A stretch of 5,290 nt of DNA from Gemmatimonadaceae bacterium (GTDB lineage Bacteria > Gemmatimonadota > Gemmatimonadetes > Gemmatimonadales > Gemmatimonadaceae): positions 1 through 5,290 of the forward strand of contig JAICUE010000226.1 of the NCBI GenBank assembly GCA_025936015.1, read 5' to 3'. Shown piece after piece: positions 5,174-5,290 of this stretch. Position 1 is the stretch's first letter; each line of letters starts with the position of its first letter. A program made the translations under genes and the position numbers. The notes beneath the pieces were generated by a model that was not told where the DNA came from, did not search any database, and was given only the letters and a program-made list of their open reading frames with translations.

Positions 5174-5290
5174 ATGAAAGCGATTCTCTTTGGCGCGACG
5201 GGAATGGTGGGGCAGGGCGTGATGCGCGAGTGCCTGCTCGGCGCGGAGGTGACGCAGCTCCTCACCGTCGGGCGGAACGCGACGGGGCAG
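5174..5290 (+). CDS. NAD(P)-binding Rossmann-fold protein (atypical SDR-like), 3' truncated
   Basis: Only the first 39 codons are present and the frame is open to the edge. They read Met-Lys-Ala-Ile-Leu-Phe-Gly-Ala-Thr-Gly-Met-Val-Gly-Gln-Gly, a first beta strand and glycine-rich turn (Gly-x-x-Gly-x-x-Gly) that binds the dinucleotide pyrophosphate. A helix and a second strand ending Leu-Leu-Thr-Val-Gly-Arg follow, with Arg38-region basic character hinting at NADPH preference. This pattern is usual for atypical short-chain dehydrogenases of the NmrA/YbjT kind, and also for nucleoside-diphosphate-sugar epimerases. The start is set by an ATG with a ribosome site 7 nt upstream, and no signal peptide is evident. 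It diverges from the polymerase gene and is probably unrelated to it. Fold is confident; the reaction cannot be told from this fragment. Confidence 0.8.
   Translation, partial: MKAILFGATGMVGQGVMRECLLGAEVTQLLTVGRNATGQ

Overview
This is a GC-rich bacterial chromosomal window. The codons are strongly G/C-ending and the genes are tightly packed. A signal peptide ending in a Pro-Leu-Pro-Ala-Gln run and two-PAS sensor modules would suit a soil-type bacterium such as a member of Gemmatimonadota. That placement is inference from style only; no marker gene in the window fixes the phylum.

The left two thirds holds a co-directional plus-strand group. It begins with a 5'-truncated DUF1906 (Rv2525c-like, GH25-type barrel) protein. 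Next, 14 nt later and behind a good Shine-Dalgarno sequence, is a secreted glycoside hydrolase family 2 enzyme that aligns residue by residue with beta-glucuronidases. After a further 18 nt comes a two-PAS protein with no visible output domain. The spacing fits one transcript: two exported carbohydrate-active proteins plus a cytoplasmic sensory or partner protein. The substrate is probably a uronic-acid-containing glycan.

The group ends in a 46-nt convergent gap with two hairpins. The second hairpin is a perfect 10-bp stem that overlaps the stop codon of a minus-strand, somewhat divergent DinB-type translesion DNA polymerase. The polymerase gene appears to be read from a near-consensus TATAAT placed so close to its GTG start that the mRNA would be leaderless. 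The start region itself is a 12-bp tandem duplication carrying two in-frame GTG codons.

Upstream of the polymerase is about 300 nt of non-coding DNA holding a long interrupted inverted repeat and a 14-bp palindrome. The window closes with the first 39 codons of a plus-strand NAD(P)-binding Rossmann protein.

The least expected signal is a dispersed octamer, CGTTAGGC. It occurs five times on the two strands in 5.3 kb. It supplies the only two TTA leucine codons of the GH2 gene, contains one gene's stop codon, and forms part of the convergent hairpin. It behaves like a selected genomic word, such as an uptake-type or chromosome-organising motif.
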